This document shows positions 9,181 to 17,588 of a DNA stretch of 64,000 bases, in pieces; the stretch's first letter is position 1, and the number at the start of each line of letters is the position of its first letter. Where the stretch lies: the NCBI RefSeq assembly GCF_008122525.1, contig NZ_VSRV01000001.1:1302001-1366000 (forward strand), read 5' to 3'. This DNA is from Marinomonas sp. IMCC 4694. Its GTDB lineage: Bacteria; Pseudomonadota; Gammaproteobacteria; Pseudomonadales; Marinomonadaceae. The translations under genes and the position numbers were made by a program. The notes below the pieces were generated by a model, which had not been told where the DNA came from, made no database searches, and was given only the letters and a program-made list of their open reading frames with translations.

Positions 9181-10134
9181 CTATAAATTGTTATTTTCAG
9201 CAATGGTTCTGGCGCAGCCTGCGATGGTTGAGCGAAGCCAGATATGCCCAGGATCGTGTTGCAGTAAAGGGCTCCAGAGCATTTTTAATTCTACCGGTGG
9301 AATATCAAACGGCGGTGGCAATACCACGACATTCTTGTTGTCTTTCATTAGGCGTGTCGCCAGTGAGGGTAAGGTAGCGATCAAGCCAAGTTGCTCAGTG
9401 GCGCGCATGGCCACGTTGTAATTGCGTGTGAAGAGTCTAATGTTGCGTTTAAAGCCCAAATCCGCTAGAGACCCGTCAACCCAACCTAGCTTTTGCACTT
9501 CTTCTGGCTGAATGCCTACGCCGACACCAAAGCCGGTTTTGCTCACCCATACATGGGGGGACGCAAGGTAGGTGTCTAATGAAAAATTATTTGCAATGTC
9601 TGAATTGGCAGGTACTAAGCAAGAAAAGTGATCGACCCAAACCGATTTTTGATGAAACGACTGGGGTAATATATCGAAGCGATTGATCACTAAGTCCACT
9701 TTCCCTTTTTCTACATCGTGAAAACTGACATCGCTTGGGTTCATCACGTCTAAAATGACATAGGGTGCTTCGTCTTGAAGTTTTTTCATTAAAGGTGGAA
9801 TGAGTGTCGCTTCGGCGTAATCGCTTGCCATAATGCGAAATACACGAGAGCTGGTGCCTGCTTCAAAATTTTGTCCGAGGTGTAGTATTTCATCTATCGA
9901 TTGTAAGATGCCTTGTACGCGAGGTTGAAGCTGAATAGCCAGAGCCGTTGGCATCATGCCATCGCTGGTTCTAACGAGCAGAGGGTCATGAAAAAGGTCT
10001 CTTAGACGACGCAATCCATTGCTCATAGCGGGTTGCGTTATGCCCAGTTGATTCGCGGCATGAGTGACATTTTGTTCTCGCAATAGGGAATCTAGGTAAC
10101 GAAGTAAATTGAGATCTATTTTGTCTAATTGCAT
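9181..10134 (-). CDS. LysR-family transcriptional regulator
   Basis: Standard LysR protein of 317 residues from the ATG at 10134: winged HTH (about residues 1-65; DLNLLRYLDSLLREQNVTHAANQLGITQ split over the first helices) and a periplasmic-binding-like effector domain. The opening resembles the NodD/LinR/NahR branch (IDLNLLRYLDSLLRE). An ATG at 10182 with a weak AGG site or a TTG at 10224 are alternative starts. It converges on the carbonic anhydrase and is the immediate upstream... downstream neighbour is the AGE-family isomerase on the same strand, whose stop lies 96 bases before this start, so joint transcription is possible. Effector unknown. Confidence 0.88.
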   Translation of the reverse strand: MQLDKIDLNLLRYLDSLLREQNVTHAANQLGITQPAMSNGLRRLRDLFHDPLLVRTSDGMMPTALAIQLQPRVQGILQSIDEILHLGQNFEAGTSSRVFRIMASDYAEATLIPPLMKKLQDEAPYVILDVMNPSDVSFHDVEKGKVDLVINRFDILPQSFHQKSVWVDHFSCLVPANSDIANNFSLDTYLASPHVWVSKTGFGVGVGIQPEEVQKLGWVDGSLADLGFKRNIRLFTRNYNVAMRATEQLGLIATLPSLATRLMKDNKNVVVLPPPFDIPPVELKMLWSPLLQHDPGHIWLRSTIAGCARTIAENNNL

Positions 10135-10230
10135 AAAGAAGGAAGCGCTCGTTACTAACGTTGGGGTTGCATCATACTGCATTTTGCCTATGAATAGAAT
10201 GATCCCCACCGTTAGTAAGGGCAACTAAGA

Positions 10231-11415
10231 CTAATGGCTAAGTTGCGTTATGACGTCATAACAGGCGCCCATAGTATGATAATCGGTCTTTCCAGCAGGG
10301 CTTTTACAGTCATCAAAAGGGTGATTGTCTTGGCTGAGTAGACGAAACCAAGCGCCATATTGATGGTCTATCATGTGCGACCAACTGTAGTGCCAAAGTT
10401 GTTGATATTTTTCCCAGTATTGGTTGTCTTCAGTCAGGACAGCGAGCATGGCCGCGGCGGCAAAGGATTCGGCTTGCACCCAGAAATATTTGTCTCCATC
10501 GCAGACTTGGCCTTTAAGATCGTATCCATAACATAAGCCGCCATGCTTGTTGTCCCACGCTTTTTGCCATGCCTGGTCGAACAAGTGTTTTGCCGTAGGA
10601 AGTAACCACTCCTGTGGTGCCCGTTGGTGAATTAATAACAGCAGTTTTGCCCATTCCGTTTGGTGTCCAGGCTGGAAGCCCCAGGGGCGAAACAGATGTT
10701 TTGGGTCGGCTTTGTTGTATTCCCAATCAACTTGCCAATCGACAGTGTAATGCTCCCAAACCTCTCCACCTGCAAGCTTGGCTTGGCGAATACAAATGTT
10801 CTGAGCGAGTTGTGTCGCGCGTTCTAGGTACGTGGTATGTCCTGTGGCATCGTATGCAGCAAGCAGGGCTTCGCAACTGTGCATGTTGGCGTTTTGTCCA
10901 CGGTAGGGTGAAATGGTCTGCCAATCATGGGAAATTTCATCTTTATATAAGCCAAATTCTTCATCCCAAAAGTACTGCTCCATGGTGTCGAAGGTTTCTT
11001 TTATCCACGGTTTGGCCTCTGCTACGCCGGCTTGATAAGCTGTAGCATACGCCAGCAAAACAAACGCAAAACCATAACAATGATTGGTTTCATCAAGATT
11101 TTGGTCTTGGGTTAATAACCACACATACCCTCCATTTTCACGACGATGGCGCTCTCTTAAATAGGTTAGGCCATGACGAGCTGCGCTTAAATAGTCGGCA
11201 TTACCTTGCGTTTGATAGGCTTTTGCGTAGTTAAAGATAAAGCGTGTGCTGCTGACTAGGTGACGAGTGTTGGTGTCGTAAACGTCACCATTGTCCTTAA
11301 AAAAATGGAAAAAGCCTCCGGCAGGATCAATGCAACGGGGATGATAAAATTGCAGCGTCGTTTGTATGTGTTCGCGTAAAAAGTCGATGGATTTAAAATC
11401 AGCAGGCGTTGGCAT
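10231..11415 (-). CDS. AGE-family sugar isomerase/epimerase (probable D-mannose isomerase)
   Basis: N-acylglucosamine 2-epimerase superfamily enzyme, an (alpha/alpha)6 barrel of 394 residues in the cytoplasm. Candidate catalytic residues known from the superfamily are present: His in QNANMHSCEALLA, His and Glu in QPGHQTEWAKLL, and a C-terminal His in DHQYGAWF. The sequence is closer to mannose isomerase/YihS-like enzymes than to renin-binding N-acetylglucosamine epimerases, and a mannose isomerase of this superfamily is known from Marinomonas. It is divergent from a ROK regulator, which often controls sugar genes, so sugar-induced expression is likely. Exact substrate is inference. Confidence 0.85.
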   Translation of the reverse strand: MPTPADFKSIDFLREHIQTTLQFYHPRCIDPAGGFFHFFKDNGDVYDTNTRHLVSSTRFIFNYAKAYQTQGNADYLSAARHGLTYLRERHRRENGGYVWLLTQDQNLDETNHCYGFAFVLLAYATAYQAGVAEAKPWIKETFDTMEQYFWDEEFGLYKDEISHDWQTISPYRGQNANMHSCEALLAAYDATGHTTYLERATQLAQNICIRQAKLAGGEVWEHYTVDWQVDWEYNKADPKHLFRPWGFQPGHQTEWAKLLLLIHQRAPQEWLLPTAKHLFDQAWQKAWDNKHGGLCYGYDLKGQVCDGDKYFWVQAESFAAAAMLAVLTEDNQYWEKYQQLWHYSWSHMIDHQYGAWFRLLSQDNHPFDDCKSPAGKTDYHTMGACYDVITQLSH

Positions 11416-11521
11416 AAAGTTGTCCTTTTCAGCATTCAGTGGATTGAGTGCTTTTCTTGATGGTTGGCTTTGTTAGATTGTCTGAACCTATGCAGGTTTT
11501 TATCTTAATGAGTTATGCTGT

Positions 11522-11538
11522 TAAATCAACGAGATTTA
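11522..11538. promoter_or_regulatory. possible operator (inverted repeat) between the isomerase and ROK genes
   Basis: TAAATC and GATTTA arms separated by 5 bases lie in the 171-base divergent promoter region, 50 bases before the ROK start. Such a dyad would suit binding by the adjacent ROK protein, but the arms are short and A/T-rich. Confidence 0.25.
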
Positions 11539-11586
11539 CTAAATGCCAGTCATTCGTTCACAGGCTTAATATTAGGGGAGTGTGCT

Positions 11587-12807
11587 ATGAAATCGTCAGG
11601 GAGTACCTCAGAACAAAGTCGCATTTACAATGAACGAATTATCCTTCATTTAGTGAGACAGAACCCCGAAATCTCGCGGGTCAATATAGCTAAGAGAACG
11701 GGATTAAGCGCGCAAACGATATCGGTGATTACCTCGTCTTTGCTGGAACGTCATCTGCTTGAAGTAACAGGAAAGGTAATCGGTCGTCGTGGTCAACCTT
11801 CTATTAAATTAAGCATTAATACGCAGGGCGCGTATGGCGTTGGCATCAATGTAGACCGTGATCACATCAGCGCGGCTTTATTGGATTTTAGCGGTGCTTG
11901 TGTTTTCCAATTAGAACGAGCGGTGTCTTTTCCGACCGAAAACCTGGCTAAGTCCATTGCCGCCGAGCTCATAACCGACGTTAAAGCAACCTTGGGGGAT
12001 CGTTGGCATAAGGTTCAAGGCATTGGACTGACAAGACCAGATTACATGGATTCTTGGTTAGAGACCTTAGTGACAGACTCGCAACAAAGAGCGGATTTGA
12101 ACGCACTAAAAGATGCGCTGGCGTATTGGCGATCAACGGCGTTTGAAACGTGGCTAGCACAATTCACAGGGGTGCCGTGTTTTTGTGAAAACGATGCCGT
12201 GGCGGCGGCATCCAGTGAATTATTGTTGGCATCGGCGGTGCCATACCGGGATTTCTTTTACTTATTTGTCAGCACCGCATGTGGTGGCAGCTTGGTCGCA
12301 AACGGAGAATGCTATTTTGGTGCGAACGGCAAAGCCGGCAGCTTTGGTTTGATCCCGACGGCGACGGGAAAGCACGGCAAATGGATCTTAGAAGCCTTGT
12401 CACTGTCGTCGCTACAGCGTTTTTTTGCCTCACATGGCATGATATGGTCATTAGATGAAACGACGTGGTGCGATATTCAATATCCTCTTTTGATTGGGCG
12501 ATGGGCGAGCGAGGTTGCATTGGAAGTCGCCCCTGCATTGGCGTCGGTGATTGCCCTATACGACCCTGAAGTGGTGCTGATCGGGGGGCGTTTACCCCAA
12601 TCTGTGCTCATCGCACTTATTGGTTGTTTGGGCAACGCTTTAGCGCCTTATACTATATTGCCATTACCCGAAATACGCATGGCTCAAACGGGTCAAGCGG
12701 CTGGCGTTTTGGGGGCGGCGGTGTTGCCTTTGTATGGTACCTTTGCACCACAACAAAATGTACTTTTATTGAGTTCAAAAGACAGCAAACGTCAGGTATC
12801 GGCATGA
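11587..12807 (+). CDS. ROK-family transcriptional regulator
   Basis: 406 residues: an N-terminal winged helix-turn-helix (NIAKRTGLSAQTISVITSSLL, shown in part) and a ROK sugar-kinase-like domain. The start at 11587 is set by AGGGGAG ending 6 bases upstream; an in-frame ATG at 11515 lacks a site. The kinase-like core keeps the ENDAVAAA segment, where the Asp binds sugar, but the Cys-rich zinc motif typical of Mlc/NagC and ROK kinases (CxCGxxGC) is replaced by an ATGKHGKWILE stretch. Divergent from the AGE isomerase, its likely target. Its stop overlaps the TyrR-like start (ATGA). Confidence 0.88.
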   Translation: MKSSGSTSEQSRIYNERIILHLVRQNPEISRVNIAKRTGLSAQTISVITSSLLERHLLEVTGKVIGRRGQPSIKLSINTQGAYGVGINVDRDHISAALLDFSGACVFQLERAVSFPTENLAKSIAAELITDVKATLGDRWHKVQGIGLTRPDYMDSWLETLVTDSQQRADLNALKDALAYWRSTAFETWLAQFTGVPCFCENDAVAAASSELLLASAVPYRDFFYLFVSTACGGSLVANGECYFGANGKAGSFGLIPTATGKHGKWILEALSLSSLQRFFASHGMIWSLDETTWCDIQYPLLIGRWASEVALEVAPALASVIALYDPEVVLIGGRLPQSVLIALIGCLGNALAPYTILPLPEIRMAQTGQAAGVLGAAVLPLYGTFAPQQNVLLLSSKDSKRQVSA

Positions 12808-14300
12808 GACTAGAGATTCAGTGCGAAGACAGAATAGGCATGATGCATGAGGCATTAGACTTGTTCATTCCGCACGATATTGATATTCGGTTAGTCGAGG
12901 TGGATGCCAAGCGGCGCTGTATTTATTGCGGTTTCTCAGACATTCCATTTTCTAAGTTGCAGCGTTTATTGGCTGAAATTCGGCGTTTGGACAGTGTTGA
13001 AGATGTCAAAACAGTGATGTTTACACCATCAGAAAGAGAGCACAATGCCCTTTATACGTTATTAGAAGCTTTGCCGGACGGTGTGATTTCTGTTGACCTA
13101 AAAGGCCAAATTACCATGGTGACCGCGTTGGCAGCCAAGGACCTTAAAACGCCTGTTTACGATCTTCTGCACAAGCCGTTAGCCCAGTTTATTAAAGGTA
13201 TTCACGTTACGAAAGAGACCTGGGCTAACCCGAGAGAAGGGCTAAGCAAACGAATTCGACTCCATGGGAAAACCCTATTGCTGGAAATGAAGCCTATTTT
13301 CGTGAAAGATGAAGCGGGGGCTAAAAATGCGGCCGGGACAGTGATTTATTTGACATCTAAAACCCGTGTAGACCGTGAATCCGCTCGATTAATCCAGGCG
13401 CCTGAAGCAGAACATCATCTTGAGCATTATTTTCAGTCTGCTGTCCTAAAAAGTGTGGCGATGAGCCGAATGTTGAGCCAAGCGAAACGATTTGTCGACG
13501 TGTCCATACCTTTGTTGATTCAAGGTGAAGTAGGCACAGGAAAGCGTTATTTGCTTGATGCGCTGTTTCAGTATTGGTATCAGAGACAAGGTGAGATTGA
13601 TGCGCTGCTCATGGTTTATCACGCGAAGGACATTACCTCACAGGTTATTTTAGATCTTGATAATGCCTCTGGGTGGCTAGTGATTGAGCACGTTGAGTGC
13701 CTTGGGAGAGCCGTGCAAGGCGTCTTGTTTGATTGGTTAGCACGACAATCCAGCACGAATACCAGCTTAGACACGGCTGTAAGGGTGATCAGTACTTCTT
13801 CTTTAGATCTGGCGACGCTGGCGCGAGGTGAGCATCTCAGTAAAGATGTGTATTTTACCTTGTCTGCTTTAACGCTCTCCATGCCGCCACTGCGGGAGCG
13901 ACAAGAGGACTTGGAAGGCTTGGTGCAGCAAATTAATCAATCGCAATCAGAGCGCTATCGGTTGCCTCTTCCGACATTGTCAAAGGGAGCACGGATGAAA
14001 ATAGCGCGATATGATTGGCCTGGAAACCTGAAAGAATTACGTAATATTTGTCTGCAAACGCTACTGACAAAGCCATCCACCGAGTGGCAAGCTGATGATA
14101 TTTTACTGCCTGACAGCCACCCACAGACAAACAGAGCTCTGGTTGATCATTCGCTAGAAATCACTCTTAAACAGTGGGAAGCGGAATTGTTAATGCAGCT
14201 TTACCCCCGTTTCCCAAGTACTCGCAAGCTGGCCAAAGCCGTTGGTATGAGCCACAGCGCGATAGCGAATAAACTCAAAGAACATGGCATAAAGACATAA
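12804..14300 (+). CDS. TyrR-like regulator with degenerate AAA+ domain
   Basis: 498 residues with the full TyrR layout: ACT domain (1-70, LEIQCEDRIGMMHEALDL), PAS (about 78-190), AAA+ region (about 210-430) and a Fis-type HTH at the C-terminus (STRKLAKAVGMSHSAIANKL). Walker A is kept (GEVGTGK, Lys247). Walker B is not: the usual LLDEIGEM is VIEHVECL, the ESELFGH region is missing about ten residues, and the REDLYYRL stretch is KDVYFTL, losing the Arg. Like TyrR it lacks GAFTGA, so it should not drive sigma-54. Probably binds DNA without normal ATP hydrolysis. Starts inside the ROK stop codon, so the two are coupled. Confidence 0.82.
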   Translation: MRLEIQCEDRIGMMHEALDLFIPHDIDIRLVEVDAKRRCIYCGFSDIPFSKLQRLLAEIRRLDSVEDVKTVMFTPSEREHNALYTLLEALPDGVISVDLKGQITMVTALAAKDLKTPVYDLLHKPLAQFIKGIHVTKETWANPREGLSKRIRLHGKTLLLEMKPIFVKDEAGAKNAAGTVIYLTSKTRVDRESARLIQAPEAEHHLEHYFQSAVLKSVAMSRMLSQAKRFVDVSIPLLIQGEVGTGKRYLLDALFQYWYQRQGEIDALLMVYHAKDITSQVILDLDNASGWLVIEHVECLGRAVQGVLFDWLARQSSTNTSLDTAVRVISTSSLDLATLARGEHLSKDVYFTLSALTLSMPPLRERQEDLEGLVQQINQSQSERYRLPLPTLSKGARMKIARYDWPGNLKELRNICLQTLLTKPSTEWQADDILLPDSHPQTNRALVDHSLEITLKQWEAELLMQLYPRFPSTRKLAKAVGMSHSAIANKLKEHGIKT

Positions 14301-14301
14301 A

Positions 14302-14326
14302 AAACCAGGCGTTGTCGGCCTGGTTT
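14302..14326. terminator. terminator between the TyrR-like gene and the small membrane protein gene
   Basis: AAACCAGGC and GCCTGGTTT form a 9-bp stem with a 7-base loop directly after the TyrR-like stop. The A-run on its left gives a T-run on the minus strand, so it can serve the convergent small gene best, and may serve both. Confidence 0.7.
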
Positions 14327-14385
14327 CGTGCTCATATGAATAGAGCATTACACTATGAATCGGCAAGTTATCTTTGTTAAACGGT

Positions 14386-14547
14386 CTAGTAGGGACGTTT
14401 TTGGCGAGGCACTGGACGACGCATTTTTTCACGCTCGATTTTAATCGGCTGAAGTGTTGATTTTGGTGGCATCACAGACCGCTGGACAGTGGTTACCAAG
14501 AAAGCCATTGCCACACAGGCAGCAATGAACAGCAAAAATTCAAACAT
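14386..14547 (-). CDS. small single-pass membrane protein, 53 aa
   Basis: A short open frame that I translated by hand. It begins MFEFLLFIAACVAMAFLVTT, a single hydrophobic helix of about 19 residues, and ends in a basic, proline-rich cytoplasmic tail (KIEREKMRRPVPRQKRPY). A GGAG ribosome site lies 7 bases before the ATG, and a terminator-like hairpin lies 60 bases beyond the stop. These three features together support a real gene. No family recognised. It sits alone between the TyrR-like gene (convergent) and the HAD phosphatase. Confidence 0.65.
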   Translation of the reverse strand: MFEFLLFIAACVAMAFLVTTVQRSVMPPKSTLQPIKIEREKMRRPVPRQKRPY

Positions 14548-14716
14548 GGCATATCTCCAAACGAATTATTCTTATCACCATCATGATTCACTATGATGGC
14601 TGGGTAAAGTCAATTATGTTGTCTTTTAGTAAATGGAGGGTGTTGGTTAAATATCAACCCCTTGCCATCAAATGACACTTGTCAAAACATAAACAAAAAA
14701 CATGGACTGAGAGAGA

Positions 14717-15538
14717 TCACAAGTCATAGCGTTGTCTTAAATATTTGGCTACGCCATCCTCGTCGTGGTGGCCAATCACTGCTGATGCATTGTTTTTAAT
14801 GTGATCTTCAGCATTGTCCGTTGCAAATGCTTCATCAGATAATGAAAACATGGAAATATCATTATCTCCATCACCAAACACCACTAACCTTTCGGCACCA
14901 ATTTCAGCTTTAAGTTCCATCAGAGCCGAGCCTTTACACACATTACTGTGATGAATGTCGAGCCAAAATGCGTCCGGGTGGTATATTCCACCACCAGAAT
15001 AAGCGGTTAAGTGAGTGTGTTTCTTACTGTCAGCGACAATGTTGTCTATAAATTCAGGTCTGCCCATAGCGCTGATATTGGTGATTTTGTAATGGGGTGA
15101 CAACTCGGCTATCGGATGAAGGCTCATGTTTTTGTGATTGCCCAGTTCATTCGCAATGTGATCGCTAAGATGGCCTGTAAGAGGAGAGTGATAAACACGA
15201 TGAGCGCCGTTTTCATCTAAACAAAATACGAACGGCGTCACGTTGTTTTTTTCAAATGACAGTAACAATTCAGAGATGTGGTTTTGTGACATCAAACTTT
15301 GGTGGCGATACTGCTTTAAGCTTGGGTCCCACCACTCCACTCCGTTTTTAAAAATTTGCCAATGGGGAAAGTCATGGCCTTGGATGCAAGGCATAGCAGC
15401 AAGGTGAGTACGCCCCGTCGCTACTGTGTAAAATACACCAGCGGACTTTAAACGCTCCAACGTTTCTATCGTGTAATCTGATAAGCGTTGATGCCGATTG
15501 AGTAGCGTTCCATCAAGATCAAAAGCCACGAGTTCCAT
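14717..15538 (-). CDS. Cof-type HAD-IIB phosphatase (YigL-like)
   Basis: Cytoplasmic sugar-phosphate or pyridoxal-phosphate phosphatase of the Cof/HAD-IIB group, 273 residues. Motif I is FDLDGTLL with the nucleophile Asp, motif II ATGRT, motif III a Lys in VCKGSAL, and motif IV GDGDNDISMF. The ATG at 15538 is chosen because GAGG lies 5 bases upstream; a further ten residues upstream are in frame without a site. The cap domain has the HSPLTGHLSDH stretch common in YigL-like proteins. Substrate is not determined by sequence. Confidence 0.88.
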   Translation of the reverse strand: MELVAFDLDGTLLNRHQRLSDYTIETLERLKSAGVFYTVATGRTHLAAMPCIQGHDFPHWQIFKNGVEWWDPSLKQYRHQSLMSQNHISELLLSFEKNNVTPFVFCLDENGAHRVYHSPLTGHLSDHIANELGNHKNMSLHPIAELSPHYKITNISAMGRPEFIDNIVADSKKHTHLTAYSGGGIYHPDAFWLDIHHSNVCKGSALMELKAEIGAERLVVFGDGDNDISMFSLSDEAFATDNAEDHIKNNASAVIGHHDEDGVAKYLRQRYDL

Positions 15539-15669
15539 AATCACCTCATTATTATCGTTGTTTTGCACTATCGCATTTTATCGGTGATGAATTCAACCAG
15601 GGCGAGTGACGATATTTCATACAACAGGTTACGCAAGGGAAGGTCAAACGGTTCACCGTCGTGGTCAGG

Positions 15670-16023
15670 CTAGGCGTTTTTTTTGGTCAGTGCGAAGTGT
15701 TTAAATTGGATGCCCGCCCAGCCATTCTCAATAAATTGACGGATATTTTGATGATCTTCGGCGTTTGGGTTTTTTAAGACATCAACGCGATAAAACTCAC
15801 CAAACAAGTTCAGTGTCGCTAATTCGTCCAGGTGGTGAATCATCGCAAACGCAAAAATCTTACAAGAGCCATTATTTTCGTTGATTGCATTGTGTTGTTT
15901 GCCATTGGTGAACGCAGAAGGCGTGAATGCGTATTCGCGTTCAATCACATTAATCACTTCATTAAACTGTACGTGTTCTGGGCTGAGGTGAACTTTTTCA
16001 ATAAGGGTTTGGGTGCTTAGCAT
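15670..16023 (-). CDS. HopJ-family protein
   Basis: 117-residue protein matching the HopJ type III effector family: HVQFNEVINVIEREYAFTP, then GSCKIFAFAMIH and NIRQFIENGWAGIQF. The family name comes from Pseudomonas syringae, but it occurs widely in free-living gammaproteobacteria with no type III secretion system, and none is visible here, so a cytoplasmic housekeeping role is more likely. Function unknown. It lies between a HAD phosphatase and a Bcr/CflA transporter, both on the same strand but with separate spacing. Confidence 0.85.
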   Translation of the reverse strand: MLSTQTLIEKVHLSPEHVQFNEVINVIEREYAFTPSAFTNGKQHNAINENNGSCKIFAFAMIHHLDELATLNLFGEFYRVDVLKNPNAEDHQNIRQFIENGWAGIQFKHFALTKKNA

Positions 16024-16089
16024 AAAGGCTCCGATTGTTGTTTGTTATGATTTAGATGAAAAATGCCACTATAAAAATACACATGTGCA

Positions 16090-17283
16090 TCAAGGGTCAG
16101 TCTTTGATGTTGTGAAGTGAACCGTTGCTTTCAAACACACAAACGCCACTATGCCACAAGTGGCGATAGTCCCCAGCATAGGTACAAAAGTACCATCGTG
16201 AAGCACGCTCACTACCACACCCCCTAGTGCGCCAAAGGCAAATCGAGAAGACCCCGCAAGAGCGGTTACGCTGCCATTGTGATTGCCTGAGTAGCGTAAT
16301 GCCCCCGCCATAAAGCCACTACCTAAAATACCCATTGGGCCCATAAAGAGAACGCTGGAGGTAATGATTAACCATAAAGGCGGGTGATTTAAAAAACACA
16401 GCACAATCATTAATATTGCCGCGATTAAAGGAACGTAAATTGCGTACTTCGACAGCACTTCTGTGCCCAGCTTTTCTACATAGCGGCTGTTAATGGTGGA
16501 GGCAAACATCATTGCAATGACATTTAAACCGACAAGAAACCCAAAATGTGCCGGGTTTACACCGTAAATTTCGATATAAACAAAGGACGCGCCTGTGACA
16601 AAGCTCATCATGCCCGCAAAATAAAAAGCGGAGGCAACAATGTAGCCCATCACAGCACGGTTTTTTAATAAGGTGGCGTAGTTTCGCAGTGCATTAAAAA
16701 AAGAAAAGGGAATCCGGTTTTTTGCGGGTAGTGTTTCTGGAATAGTGCGAAGAAATAAACCGATTGCCAGCAGGGCCACCCCCCCCAGCAAAACAAAAAT
16801 ATAATGCCAGCTTAATAACGTTAAAATGGCTCCGCCTACAATGGGGGCCGCTAATGGCGCCAGCGCCATGACCAGCATGATCATGGACATGGTTTTAGCA
16901 AACTGATTGATCGACAATCCGTCTTTAACCAGGGCCGGTACGCATACGGCGACCGCTGCACCGCCAAAAGCTTGAATCGCCCGACTGGCTAGCAAAAGTT
17001 CATAGCTTGATGACAGCGCACAAGCAAAACTGCCCAGTGCAAAGACAATCAGACCACCGACAATCACTTTGCGCCGCCCAATGGCATCCGAAATGGGCCC
17101 AAATACAATTTGCATAAATGAAAACACAAGTAAATAGACACTCAGCGTTAACTGTACAAAATTGATTTCTGTGTTTAAGTCTTTAGAAATGGTCGGAATA
17201 CTTGGAAGATAGGCGTCCACGGCAAAAGGCGTCAGTCCAGATAAGAGTCCGAGTACTAAAATAATAGGTAAAGAGAGCGTCAT
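16090..17283 (-). CDS. Bcr/CflA-type MFS drug efflux transporter
   Basis: 397 residues with 12 predicted membrane helices. Family hallmarks: DAYLPSIPTISKDL in the first loop, and the motif-A region FGPISDAIGRRKVIVGGL between helices 2 and 3. Exports small drugs (bicyclomycin, chloramphenicol types) using the proton gradient. It is divergent from the ABC exporter gene with a 305-base gap between the starts. No dedicated regulator adjoins it. Confidence 0.9.
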   Translation of the reverse strand: MTLSLPIILVLGLLSGLTPFAVDAYLPSIPTISKDLNTEINFVQLTLSVYLLVFSFMQIVFGPISDAIGRRKVIVGGLIVFALGSFACALSSSYELLLASRAIQAFGGAAVAVCVPALVKDGLSINQFAKTMSMIMLVMALAPLAAPIVGGAILTLLSWHYIFVLLGGVALLAIGLFLRTIPETLPAKNRIPFSFFNALRNYATLLKNRAVMGYIVASAFYFAGMMSFVTGASFVYIEIYGVNPAHFGFLVGLNVIAMMFASTINSRYVEKLGTEVLSKYAIYVPLIAAILMIVLCFLNHPPLWLIITSSVLFMGPMGILGSGFMAGALRYSGNHNGSVTALAGSSRFAFGALGGVVVSVLHDGTFVPMLGTIATCGIVAFVCLKATVHFTTSKTDP

Positions 17284-17588
17284 AACATAACTTATCAGCT
17301 AATGGGTCTACGAGAATAGACAGAAACAATGTGATAGGCAGGAAAATACCTGACAACTTTTACGAAATTATAATCTTTTTCGTCCATAATCGTGGGTTTA
17401 ATTGTGCAAACAGCAAGTAAAAATCTATGCGCTGTGTGTCGATAAAGTGATATTTTCTGGTTTTCGACGGGGGAACATGGTTCAATTTGTCACCCTTTAT
17501 ATTATGGAAATCATAATCGTTTTCCCACGCAATACGCGCATACGATGTTCTTTTTGTCGTGCCATCCTATCGTTTAGCAAGGAAAGTC
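17284..17588. promoter_or_regulatory. divergent promoter region of the MFS and ABC exporter genes
   Basis: A/T-rich 305-base gap. A TATAAT hexamer occurs at 17369-17374 on the plus strand, but no well-spaced -35 box goes with it. AAGGA just before 17589 serves the ABC gene. No operator or small gene was convincing. Confidence 0.35.

Noticed and set aside
15670..16023. HopJ protein as a type III effector
   Set aside because: No secretion genes in the window, and the family is common in non-pathogens.
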